A stretch of DNA of 64,000 nucleotides from contig JAVLUZ010000142.1 in assembly GCA_036768485.1 (NCBI GenBank), forward strand, positions 1,632,904 through 1,696,903, written 5' to 3'. Positions 53,490 to 64,000 of the stretch are shown here, in pieces. A model generated the notes under the pieces. The model did no database searches. It had not been told where the DNA came from and saw only the letters and a program-made list of their open reading frames with translations. The position numbers and the translations under genes are program-made. Source of the stretch: Mermis nigrescens (taxonomy: Eukaryota; Nematoda; Enoplea; Mermithida; Mermithidae). How positions within the stretch are numbered: the first letter of the stretch is position 1; each line of letters starts with the position of its first letter.

Positions 53490-54945
53490 AAGATGTTATG
53501 CATAAGCATAGACAAAGTGTGCGGGGCTTGCACCCTGGCTTTTTGCAGGGTGCATATAAAATTGGTAGGTACACAAAGCGTTGGACGCGGCTAGATCTAA
53601 TGTTGAACATAAGCGCACGCCTAAGCATAGGCAACATGGTATACCGGAAGTTGAACTTGTCCAAGTCGGTGGAGGATAAGGGGTGAATGAAATGGATTAT
53701 AGGTACATTTGTAGTTGGACTCGTCAAAGTCGGTGGAAGATAAGGGGTGAATGAAACAGACTATAGGTACACTTGTAGGCCCGCAACGATTGTATGAAGA
53801 AATCGCTGTAAAACACTAAAGGAATTAATGATTTCAGAGATAAACTTGAAAAATACGCATCAGTGCGCCCAAATAAATTTTGTTTACCGCTACCCTCACC
53901 AGTGGTACAGGAGTGTAAAGTACAGTGTGAGGAATGACAAAACTTTTTTAAAATTAAGCATGCGTGTAATGAGGTTGTAATAAGTGTGTGTAGCATATGT
54001 ATAAAGCAATAACTTTTTCAGCCAGAAGCCCTTGATTAACTTTTCTACTATTGCAAAATAGATGAACTGATACATGGGAATTAAAATATTTTGAATTACT
54101 TTAGCAGCTTCTATTGCATAATATTCCTGATTAGAATTTATCGGGCAAGTAATTGAGGGAGGGTATCTGGATTTTATGGCTAAGGATAGAACACGTTGTA
54201 GCATAGTCAGCAGATTGATGTACTATAATTTCATTACACTAATAATAAAAAAGCCTAAGTGCCCCCAAATTAAAATGGGGACGCAGCCTTTACAAAATAC
54301 TGTGTTCTACGCTTAGCCTATAAGAAGTAGTATTAAGTCAAGAGGCTGGCAACCCAGTGTCATGCTAGAGAAGGGTCCGAAAGGCCGCCTAAGCCTAAGA
54401 TAAGCTAGTAATTTTAAGTGGAGCCTGTGTAAAGCACCCCTCATAGTTGAGTCTAAGTTATGTACGGATCTAAACCTGAGCTAAGTGGTTTAAAGCAGGC
54501 AGGAGAGAAAATACACCGGTTTGTAAGCTTTGTGTAAAACCCGGACTAAACTAAGACTACGTCTAACGTAAACGAGTACTGAGTTTTAAGTATTTATTGA
54601 TAATTTTATACGTCCCATGAGATGGCGAACGAGGTGGTATAAAATAGGCAATGGTTAAGCATAAAACACGCTGTAGCATAGGCAGCGGGTTGGTGTACAA
54701 AATTTTTTCAGACTAATAATAGAAGTTAACCTGAGCGAGGTCGAATAGGCGTACTGAAAAATTTGGCAGGTATGAAAATAAATAGTTGATCTTGGCGACG
54801 TTGAATTGCTTCACTAAAATTTTTAGGGTTTGCAACCCCAAAATTCAGGCCTAAGTGTGAAGTAGACTAAGAGCGAACCCCAAATAAATAACTTGTCCTA
54901 TGCTTAGGCTGGGAACCCATCCAAAAACAGCGTGTCATATGCTCA
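53490..54945 (+). repeat. Repeat W, copy 1 (about 1.4 kb)
   Basis: Inverted counterpart of 61570-62650. Shared landmarks: CCAAAAACAGCGTGT, GGAGGGTATCTGGATTTTATGG, AGAACACGTTGTAGCATAG and AAGTCGGTGGA. Internally it also repeats a segment (about 54170-54250 and 54650-54730). Confidence 0.65.
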
Positions 54946-55329
54946 GGGAATCCATGGTCCTCCTGAGTGGATTCATCACGTGTTTGGAGGTGAGGGACAA
55001 TCCATTACTCAGGTACGCGCCTACGTAGAATTCACTTTTTTGCTGTATTTTCTTCTATATGCACTTTGCATTAAACATTCAGTACTCGCGTTTAACCAGA
55101 ACATGCCCAAACACGCAGATGGATTCGAAATCCTAAATTTATGATTGTAGAGAGGCGTTTAATGCGCGAAGAACTGACTAACATTCTGATTTTTGAAAAT
55201 CGATATAAGGGCTCTGGGTTCAGATATTCACTGTAAAGAAACTTTGAAGAACCTGAAAAGAGAGAATAAAAGTGATTAACGGGTATACTGGCTAGGATAC
55301 CCAACAAAGTTCTAATCCCGAGTCTCCAC

Positions 55330-55613
55330 CACACCTGGGCGTGGGGGAGGTTGGGGTATGCACCCCCCAGAAACCAAAATACCCCTCCCCCAGAAATCAA
55401 AATACCCCCCCCAGAATTCAATTTTTGAAAATTTTTTTCGTTTTTTTCGCAATTTTTTAATGCCAATTCAATTTTTTAATGCCAATTTTAGTGCTTGATG
55501 AGAAACGTCGAAAAATGGTGTTTTTATCGCCATACCACCATTTTTAAGGCCATTTTTCGACCTTCAAAAAAATCTTGCACCCCCCCCCAGAATTTTCTTG
55601 TTGCCCACGTATG
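55330..55613 (+). mobile_element. MITE family 1 copy (284 bp), tandem pair member 1
   Basis: CACACCTGGGCG...GCCCACGTATG flanked by GTCTCCAC on both sides (55322-55329, 55614-55621). It contains a small internal duplication of CAATTTTTTAATGCCAATT. Confidence 0.93.
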
Positions 55614-55621
55614 GTCTCCAC

Positions 55622-55866
55622 CATACTTGGGCGTGGGAGGTTATAGGGCTATGCACCCCGAGAAACCAAAATACCCTTCCCCCCTAGAATTCAATTTTTG
55701 AAATTTTTTCCGTTTTTTTTCGCAATTTTTGATGCTAATGGATAGTGCTCGATGAGAAACGTCGAAAAATGGTGTTTTTATCGCCATACCACCATTTTTA
55801 AGGCCATTTTTCCTTCAAAAAAATCTTGGCCCCCAGAACTTTGGTGCCGACTGTCGCCTACCTATG
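55622..55866 (+). mobile_element. MITE family 1 copy (245 bp), tandem pair member 2
   Basis: CATACTTGGGCG...CCTACCTATG. It shares GTCTCCAC with member 1 on the left and is followed by GTGTCCAC (55867-55874). Confidence 0.9.
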
Positions 55867-55899
55867 GTGTCCACAATATGAAAAAATATAATTATTTTG

Positions 55900-56070
55900 C
55901 GCAGAGTTTAGAAAATTTTTTTGTTGAGTTCGGAAAATTCCTTGTTGAGTTTGGAAATTTTTTTGTTACAGTTTGAAAAATTTTTCTTCGACTTTTGAAA
56001 TTTTTTTGTCAAGTTTGGAAAATGTTTTGTTGACTTTGGAAGAATTTTTTGTTGAGTTTGAATAATTATT
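55900..56070 (+). repeat. Tandem repeat, about 24-bp unit
   Basis: Six or seven diverged units of TTTGTTGAGTTTGGAAAATT. A second block of the same unit lies at about 56950-57160. Confidence 0.8.
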
Positions 56071-56949
56071 GTCGAATTCGACTAAAGTGAGGAATATAAT
56101 GTAATCAATGAGAGGTTTGCTTTAACGCAATTCGTTTATGTTTTGTGTCTCAAGAATCCCAGGCTAGCTTAGTAAAATTCCGCTAAAATGTGCTTAAAAT
56201 AATTTAAAATTTTTGAATATTGGCCCGTCATGGCATTAATAGGAGGGTTTGATGCACAGCATGCTATAAAAAATAATAATGTCAAGGGCAGAACGATTGC
56301 ATTAATTTAGAATTTAGATGCATACTCCTGAATGTTATGCGCATTATTTAATTTAGTGATGAATTGAAGAGCTAAAAATTGATATGCAAATGCATCACAA
56401 TACGCACATACAGGTTAGGTTACATAATAGCTTTATTTTTTAAACTATTTTGAGAATTTATCATGAACATCAAAAATTTTACTCACAAGTGCCTGAAATC
56501 GACCTGAAACTGTGAAAAATCGTTGTTTAACGCTATTTTAGCATGCATACTTGTCCCCGAAGGCATTTTGACCGACATAAAGCGCAATTTTTGATCATTT
56601 ACATGGATCAGCCATGCTTTGCATCTCAGTGAAAAAATGCTAGGATTTAGAGTGAAAAATGAGATAAATTAGCGCTTTCGCACACGTATGTAGCTCTATA
56701 TTTAGCCAAAAACATCAGGAAACGTAAAATAAAATGTTTGTAGCAACAAAGTTGTACTACATCCAGCTAGTAATTTAGATACAGAAATACGTGGGAAAAG
56801 GCATTCATAAACAAAATGTCTGAAAAACTAAATTAAAAATAACCATTTCCTTTAAGATTATGCTTGCCATCAGCTCTATAAATTTAAGAACATTGAGGAA
56901 TTGATACAAGTTAGCGTAACAATTATAATAAGAGAGGAAGAGTATTCAA

Positions 56950-57160
56950 AAATTATTTGATGAGTTTAAAAAAATCTTTGTTGAGTTTGAAAAAATTTTT
57001 GCCGACTTTGAAAAATTGTTTGTTGAGTCTGTAAAATTTTTTGTTGAGTGTGGAAATTTTTAGTTAAGTTTGGAAAATCTTTTGCTGAGTTTAGAAAATT
57101 TTTGCTGAATTTGGAATTTTTTTTGTCATATTTGGACATTTTTTATCGAGTTTGGACTAG
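56950..57160 (+). repeat. Tandem repeat, second block of the 24-bp unit
   Basis: Eight or so diverged units of TTTGTTGAGTTTGGAAAATT near the centre of the large inverted repeat. Confidence 0.8.
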
Positions 57161-58380
57161 ACTAATATAATATTCTATAGTCGAGGAGAGGTATGCTAGA
57201 ATTCCACCAGCTCGAAGCATATACCTAGCATATAAACATATAGAGCACATTATCGAATCTATTGATGAATTTATGAGCTTAACCTTGATATGCGCATACA
57301 TCACCAGGTTACATAATGGCTTTATCTTATGAAATGAGTTGAGAGTTTATCATGAAAAATTGGATAAATTTCTTTATAAGTGCTTAAAATTGATCAGAAA
57401 CTGCTAAAAATCGTAGTTTTAATGCTATTTAAGCATCTAAAGTTATTTTGGGAGGCATTTGACCAAAGGAAAGCTCAAACATGAAAAATGAAAAAAGCAT
57501 GAAAAATGAAATAAACTAGCATTTTTGCACATTTTATGTAGCAAAAAACAACACGAAATAGCAAATATAATGCATATTCTTGATAATTAATCGAAACTGC
57601 TTCACAAATGAGAGTCTGTTTCACACAACTTCTGTCATAATTTCTACATATGTACAACATTTTACTTGCTGTTTCCTGATGTTTTTAGCTAAATGTTTTT
57701 AACTAAATGTTTTTAGTTAAAAAAAATATGTGCGAAAGCGCTTATTTATCTCATTTTTCACGCTAAATTCTCTAGTATTATTTCACAGATGCAAAGTATG
57801 GCTGATTCAAAAAAAGAGTTAAAAATTGAGCTCTCTGTGCGTCAAAATGCTTTTAGGAACTAGTATGCATGCTAAAATACCATTAAACTATGATTTTCCA
57901 TAGTTTTAGGTCAATTTCAGACACTTTTAAAGAAAATTTTCAATGTCATGATAAATTCTCAACGTAGTTTGAAAAGTAAAGCTATTACGCAACCTGTATG
58001 TACGTACTGTGATGTATATGCATATCAATGTTGAGCTCATCAATTCATCAATAAATTAGATAATGCGCACTACATTTATAAAAGTTTTTAATTAATCCAA
58101 TCGTTCTGCCCTAGAAATTATTATTTTTTACAGCATGTTTTGCAATGAACCTTTTAATTAGTACCGACAAGTTTGAATTATTTTTCGCACATGCTAGCTA
58201 AATTTCACGAAGCTTATAGCCTAGGCTTCTTATGACATATTACATAAACTAGTGGAGTCTCAGCATGCTTCTCGTCGATTACAATATACTTCTCAGTTTA
58301 GTCAAACTCGACAAAAATTTTTCTAAACAAAAAATTTTCCTAGTTATGCAATATAATTATATTTTTGCCATAGTGGAGAC

Positions 58381-58646
58381 CATAGGTGGGCAGCACCAAA
58401 ATTCTGGGGGGGGGTGAAAAACTTTCTGGAGGGGTGAAAAAATTTTTAAAGGTCAAAAAATGGTCTTAAAAGTGGTATTATGGCGAAAAAACACCATTTT
58501 TCGACGTTTCTCATCAAGCACTATCCAATGGCATCAGAAAATTTCTAAAAAAGCAAACAAAACTTTTTTCTGGGGGGTATTTTGATTTCTGGGGGGTATT
58601 TCAACTTCTGGGGGGTGCATACCCCAAACCCCCACGCCCATGTGTG
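58381..58646 (-). mobile_element. MITE family 1 copy (266 bp, reverse)
   Basis: CATAGGTGGGC...GCCCATGTGTG; duplication GTGGAGAC versus GTGCAGAC (58373-58380, 58647-58654). GTGGAGAC is the reverse complement of GTCTCCAC beside the left-arm MITEs, so it is the mirror copy. Confidence 0.92.
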
Positions 58647-58691
58647 GTGCAGACCGCTGAATAGAACTTCGTTGGGCATCCTATCCAGTAC

Positions 58692-60792
58692 ACTAGCGGA
58701 TCCAGGAAAAATTTTGGGAGAGGCGGTCCGAAAATTTGAAGTCAGATATCTCGAGAACCATTACGAGATTAGCAAAAATAAAGGCAGTTTTGAGCGTATC
58801 TCGGCGAGCTCTAAACGATGGTGAAGACAAATTTCAAAATGAAATTTCAAAAATTTTTCACCGTACTAAATATTGATATGCAGGAAATTGATCATTTGAG
58901 CTACATATCTGCACAACCAATTTCTCATAATGCAATTCACGAGTGATTTCTAATCTCCTGTCATTGTATTTAATCATTGTGCTTTACAGAGAAAGATTAT
59001 ACAGATGATAAATAATTCGGCGCGAAGCGCCGGAAAAATTGACATATTCTGCAAGTCAAGCTCAAATTTGAGCGGTTCTGAGCGGGCTGTAAGACAAGAA
59101 ACAGAGATAATAAATCCGGGGCGAAGCGCTGGAAAAAAATTTCATGTTCTCCATGTCTTAACTCAAATTTGAGCTGCTTTGAGTGAGCTAGAAAACAAAA
59201 ACTATAGCAGGACAAAGAATCCAGCGCACAGCGCTGAAAGAAATTGACATGCTCTCTATGTCTAACTCAGATTTGAGCGATTTTTAGCGTTTGGAGGACA
59301 ATACCATACATAAACAATACATCCAACGCGATGCGCCGGAAAATTTTGAGTTTGCATAACTAAAAAAACATTAAAAACCTATTTTGGTGGTGTTTTAGAC
59401 GTGCTTCACTAAATTTCCATTTTCCCCTATGGAGGACCCTTGGTAGAAAAAAATTTCTTTCTCATTTTGGAGATGGGGCGGTCTTGCCCAGCCCAACGAG
59501 TCAGGACCAGTGTTTTTTTGTACAAGGTCCGTTTGTATATATACAAAGATGGTCCACAGAACTCTTTGTACATTTTGTACATGCAAATTTTTGTGTACTA
59601 TAATATAGTACAGTAGCGATTTTAGTGTGGTGAAACAGGGTTTTCGATCTTTGGTAGTGTATAATCTCTGGTTTTATGACGTCAAAAATTACTAAAAATT
59701 GTCCTTAAACGGCGCGAAGTGCCCAAAAATTTTACATTTTTCCATTCTAAATGAAAATTCTGCCATTTAAAGATATGTGGGACAATGGGAATTAAACACC
59801 TTTTTACAGTTTTTGTCTTCTCAAAAATCTCTATACGTTTCGTACACACAAATTTAGGGTGCTATAATATGGTACAGTAGCGATTTTAGTGTGGTAAAAG
59901 CAGAATCGTTCAACTTTTGGTAGTGCATTTTAGCTAATTTCTGGGTTTCTGAGGGCAAAAATTAATGAGAATTGTCTCAAAACGGCGCGAAGCGCTGTAA
60001 AATTTTACATTTTTCCTTTTGAAATGCAATTTCTGCCATCATAAAGATATAATAGAACACACAATTACTCATTTCGGCGTGGAGCGCCGAAAATTTTTGC
60101 GAATTTCAGACCTTTTTTTGCAAATTTTGTCTTCCCAAAAATCTTTGTACATGTACAACGACGGTCCCGAAAAGTTTTTGTACATCGGGAAAAATCGTTG
60201 CCGAGTACAAAAAAATCACTGGTCAGGTCACTTCACACATTTACATTACGCGACTATGCCTTAACACAAACAAATGCAAAAAATACCCTCGCTTTCTGGG
60301 GAACGCGCTCAAACGCTCCCAGCGGGTCCCAAGGCTGAGCTCCGGAAAATTGTGTAAAATGAAATGTTCAAATGTAACGTTAAAACTTTCACAAAATCGG
60401 CCGAATTATGGTTCTAAACTCAGCCTAAAAACAGTTAACCAGCCTTTTCATACTTACAAACCATTACAAATTCATGCTTTGAAATGCGTTCTGAGCTGAA
60501 AAACGAAACGAAACGAAAAATTGCCCATAAATGGCACACACCTTTAACACGATGTCCAACAAGCGTCTAGAGTTTCAACCGATAAATAATATAGTTCATT
60601 AAATCACTAGAGCACTGGAATAGTTTGACTGCTTTAAACACAATGATGGAATACTAAGACGAAAAATAATGAGGAATCAGCGCGAAGCGCTGAAAAATTT
60701 TCGACGTTTTGGCGTTTTTAGCTCAATTTTGGGCGCATTCCAACGTATATCTGCTGCTCAAAAAATTTTTAAAAAGGGTTTTTGGGGGCGTG
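58692..60792 (-). mobile_element. Element X, copy 2 (2.1 kb, reverse)
   Basis: Inverted relative to 17860-19987 along nearly its whole length: ACTAGCGGATCCAGGAAAA at left, GAGCTCTAAACGATGGTGAAGAC, then repeated GGCGCGAAGCGCC hairpins (59019-59031, 59983, 60679-60691). The far end is truncated after AAAAAGGGTTTTTGGGGG, and no duplication is visible. It abuts the large inverted repeat. Confidence 0.8.
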
Positions 60793-60819
60793 AAATCACG
60801 AAGAATAATGAATGAAAAC

Positions 60820-61330
60820 GTCTTAAACTACAGTAATTTTCCAATATGGCTGCTTACAGGGCCAAAAATAAAAAAATGCGAATTCTCTATCAAATCAGGC
60901 GAGTGAGTAATCATTCAAAAGCTCTTTTACAGGCTTTTTGAATTGGGCTCGAACATTGGTAATATACAGTCTATGGCGTGTAATAAGCATAGCTCATGGG
61001 GGCAGCCATATTGGAAAAAATTTAAAATGCGTTAGTAGAGTGAAGGGCGGGCTTAGAAGAAAAACCAAAAAATGAAGATTTTAGAGGATGTTGAAACGAA
61101 ACTAATTTGCCAGTTTTCAGCATAATATCACAAACTGGTGAGAAATGAGGCCATGTTCAAATTTCAGCCGTTTTTGCTATGTGGCTTACTGTAGCTATAA
61201 AAAATCGAAAGTTTTTTTGGCAAAATAGCTTCATTTTTTTATTTTGCATTCAAAAAACTTTACTTTTTTGAAATCGTGCATGCGGTTCTTGAGATTAACT
61301 CAAAACACTATATCTGGCACTTAAGCTTCA
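60820..61330 (-). repeat. Repeat Y, copy 2
   Basis: Inverted counterpart of 20030-20560. Confidence 0.55.
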
Positions 61331-61569
61331 TTAGTGGTTTTGTGTGGTTTCACACTAAGTTATGTTTATTAACTAATAGATTACCATAGAAGCTACTATG
61401 TCAAATAAAAGATATATCATTTGAAAGGAAATTCAATTCTCTTCAGCATATTTGCTCAGTCATTTCACTATCTTAAAGCTATGTAATGCTGCATTTGCAC
61501 ATGTAAAAATTTTTCTAAAATCAGTGATAACGCTGTGACTTGGGAAGTCCAGGGGTTTCCAGCATCTTG

Positions 61570-62650
61570 ACTAAGCATAGGACACGCTGTTTTTGGGTGG
61601 CTTACCAGCCTAAACATAGGACACGCTTAGGCTTAGGTGGCCTGGCGAACCAATTCCTAGCATGGCACAGGGTTTCCGGCCTCTTGACTTAACACTGCAT
61701 TTAATACACTAAGCGTAGAACACAGCATTATTTGGATATGGCGTCCGCCAACCTACTTTACACTCAGGCTTAGTTTAGCTTGGGGCACTTAGGCTTAAAT
61801 AATAGGCTCAGCTGTCCCTAAGTATTTTAAAACACCAGTTCGACCTCAACCAGGTTAACTTTTATTATTAGTCTACTAGAATTTTAGTACACCAATGCGT
61901 CGCCTATGATACATACAACGTGTACCATCCTTAACCATAAGATCCAGCTACCCTCCCTTAACTGCTTCCATATAAATGCTGATCCGGAATCATCTGGAAC
62001 TAAAGCTATTGAAAAATTCAAAATATTTCAATTCCCATGTATCAATTAATTCCATTTTGCAATGGTAGAAAAATTTATCAAGGGCCTTGGATTGAAATAC
62101 TTGTTCCTTTATATGCTACACACAGTCATTACGACCTCATTACACGCATGCTTGATTTATAAAATAGGTTTTGTCACTCTGAATACTGTAATTTACACTC
62201 CTGAACCACTGGGGCGGTAATCAAAAATTATTTGGGCGCACTGATGCGTATTTTTCAAATTAATCTCTAAAATCTTGAATTGCTCCAGTGTTTTTCGGCG
62301 ATCTCTGCATTAGCCTTGCGAGTTTTTCTTGTCCCGAACATTCTTGACAATGTTTGACACTTTTAGGAAAATTTTGGACTTCGCTCCCTATTCTCCACCG
62401 ACTTGGACTTGTCTAAATTTTGGTACACCTATTTCGCCTATGCTCTACACTCAAAATTAGATCTGGCCGCGTCCAACTTTCGATATACCACTTTCGCCTA
62501 CGCTTAAGCATGTGCCTATACTCAACATTAGATCTTGCGGTGTCCAACTTTTGGTATACTAATTGTGTAATAACCCTGAAAAAAGCCTGGGTGCAAGTGC
62601 TGCCCACGTCGCCTATGCTGAAGCATGGCATCTCTAAGATAAGATTTTTA
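61570..62650 (-). repeat. Repeat W, copy 2 (about 1.1 kb)
   Basis: Inverted counterpart of 53490-54945, sharing GACACGCTGTTTTTGG, the CCATAAGATCCAGCTACCCTCC segment and CACCGACTTGGACTTG. The ends are not defined. Confidence 0.65.
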
Positions 62651-62689
62651 AAATGAGATCCAAGCTCCCGACATATACTACTCTCGTAA

Positions 62690-63828
62690 CTTTTTCATAG
62701 TCCCCTCCTTTTACATCCATAATAATCCATACTAGCTTCTTGTATATTCGTCTTTTTGTTCCATCGAAGCGTTTTTCCGTGCTAGTACCCTACTTTTAAT
62801 TAGCATGTGTTGAGTAAATAAGTCATTAAACATGTACACTAACATGCCACACTATTGACAGCAGTCCGAGAAGGCGGAAAAAATATTGTTCTGAATATCA
62901 GCATTATCTGTTTTTTTTTAAAGAAGACAACCTTACCTTATTAGAATAGATAAATGTTTTCTGCATGAACTGTCCGCAACTACTGGGTGTAAAGAACACT
63001 TACACTCAAACTCGAAATTCTCTAGTTACATAGCACATTTTAAATCAAATTTATCGCCTGCAATGCTCTGGAACTAAGCTTAATTTTCGGTGTAAACTTT
63101 ACACAGTTACTGAGTGTAAAGAAAATACAGTCAGATTTATAATCCTGACCTCACGTAACATATGTTGGAAAAATTCACCTTTTGCAAAGCTCTGGAAATT
63201 AAATGAATTTTTAGTGTTTAATGGGGTTACAGAGAGCATTTTTAAAAAAATTGAGCTTCCGCAATGCTTTAAAACTAAAGCTAATTTTCAGTGTAAACTG
63301 ACCACAACTACAGCTTATAAAGAAGATTTTAGTCAGATTCGTTATTCTGATATTACTCTGATATTACATTAATATCTATGAAGAAATTAATTCTCCACAG
63401 TGGTCTGACGACAAATAAATATTAGTTGTATACCACTTTACACCACTGTTGGGTATAAACAGACGCGCCCACCTGACGTAGGACGTTTCTGGTACATTTT
63501 TAAACTTGTGATCACGTCCAGACTCATAAACTGAGAAGTTATTAGAAAAAAACAAGACAAACACGTTCAACACCCCTAATTTTCGACTTTACACTCCCGA
63601 AAAAAGCTAAATATTGATGTAAATAAATGCAATTAGCAGTGACGTGTACCCTTTATCAAAAACTGTATTTTTTTCTATTAAAATTCAACTCGACTTCTGA
63701 ACAGAGGAAGTAGCGAACTAAAAAGAGATAAAAACGTATTTTTCCATCCTCCCCGATATCACCGATTGTTTCCTACAATAGAATAGCGAGCTCAATTTGA
63801 ATAAAATGATTATTACTTAAATTATCAC
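62690..63828. other. No gene seen
   Basis: AT-rich. There are repeated GTGTAAA(C)TTTACAC-like motifs around 63000-63310 (for example ACTGGGTGTAAAGAACACTTACACTC), spaced at roughly 120 bases, without defined ends. Confidence 0.35.
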
Positions 63829-63914
<86 letters not shown>

Positions 63915-63921
63915 TTATTAA

Positions 63922-63992
<71 letters not shown>
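63829..63992 (+). repeat. (ATT)n microsatellite, about 164 bp
   Basis: More than 50 TTA/ATT units with two small interruptions, running almost to the window end. Confidence 0.97.
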
Positions 63993-63995
<3 letters not shown>

Positions 63996-64000
63996 TAATA

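Larger units (their letters stand above)
55277..58691. repeat. Large imperfect inverted repeat, about 3.4 kb
   Basis: The outer flanks mirror each other (ATACTGGCTAGGATACCCAAC at left; reverse complement GTACTGGATAGGATGCCCAAC at right). Next comes a MITE in each arm with its target duplication, then A-rich AATATAATTAT, then blocks such as GCGAAAGCGC/GCGCTTTCGC and AGCATGCAT. A third direct copy of part of the arm lies at 57180-57560. The left arm has one extra tandem MITE. Confidence 0.75.

Noticed and set aside
53254..53490. 78-codon hydrophobic open frame
   Set aside because: No motif, not supported by neighbours, within repeat-rich sequence.
55092..55466. 124-codon minus-strand frame and similar frames at 25607-25925, 35084-35290 and 58582-58824
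   Set aside because: They recur because they are translations of MITE family 1, not genes.
63829..63992. Telomere- or centromere-like satellite
   Set aside because: A plain ATT trinucleotide microsatellite.

Overview
The window looks like repeat-rich DNA from an invertebrate animal. It is AT-rich, has one spliced host gene with canonical GT-AG introns, carries young and old Ty3/gypsy retroelements, and is packed with non-autonomous DNA transposons. Frequent CTACAGTA-type motifs in the hairpin repeats would fit a nematode, but the sequence alone does not settle the phylum. I see nothing bacterial and no rRNA.

Layout. Positions 1-2650 hold a decayed Ty3/gypsy pol. It is followed by an open PWWP domain (2666-3034) and a broken DEDDy 3'-5' exonuclease (3456-4126). 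Positions 6326-15966 are a nearly intact LTR retroelement with 575-bp LTRs (5 differences), a 4-bp target duplication and catalytically complete pol. Its order is unusual, gag-env-pro-pol, and pol ends in a second protease-like domain without catalytic residues. A 250-bp MITE interrupts its env region. Positions 17860-22692 hold a 2.1-kb 8-bp-TSD element and a TIR element carrying a tRNA-like promoter. Positions 24882-34356 (minus strand) hold four in-phase exons of a Golgi PAPS transporter (SLC35B2 family). Its introns are stuffed with MITEs and minisatellites. From 35 kb to 61 kb there are nested DNA elements: a 404-bp near-perfect palindrome with TA ends, hAT-like elements inserted in each other, a foldback element with minisatellite arms, a short LTR element of TRIM type (52321-53166), and a large inverted repeat of about 3.4 kb (55277-58691). 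The window ends in a long ATT microsatellite.

How it fits together. At least six different repeat families have 8-bp target duplications, which is the mark of hAT-superfamily transposases, but no transposase gene is present. These elements therefore depend on enzymes encoded elsewhere. The two LTR elements share the same 13-base primer-binding sequence, so the short element could use the same tRNA primer, and possibly the machinery, of the long one. The only gene with a clear host function is the PAPS transporter; its first exon lies upstream (to the right) and was not found. No complete undescribed system could be proven. The best candidates are the gag-env-pro-pol element with its duplicated protease fold, the PWWP and exonuclease coding remnants beside an integrase remnant, and the arrays of GCGAAGC-type mini-hairpins in the 2-kb elements.
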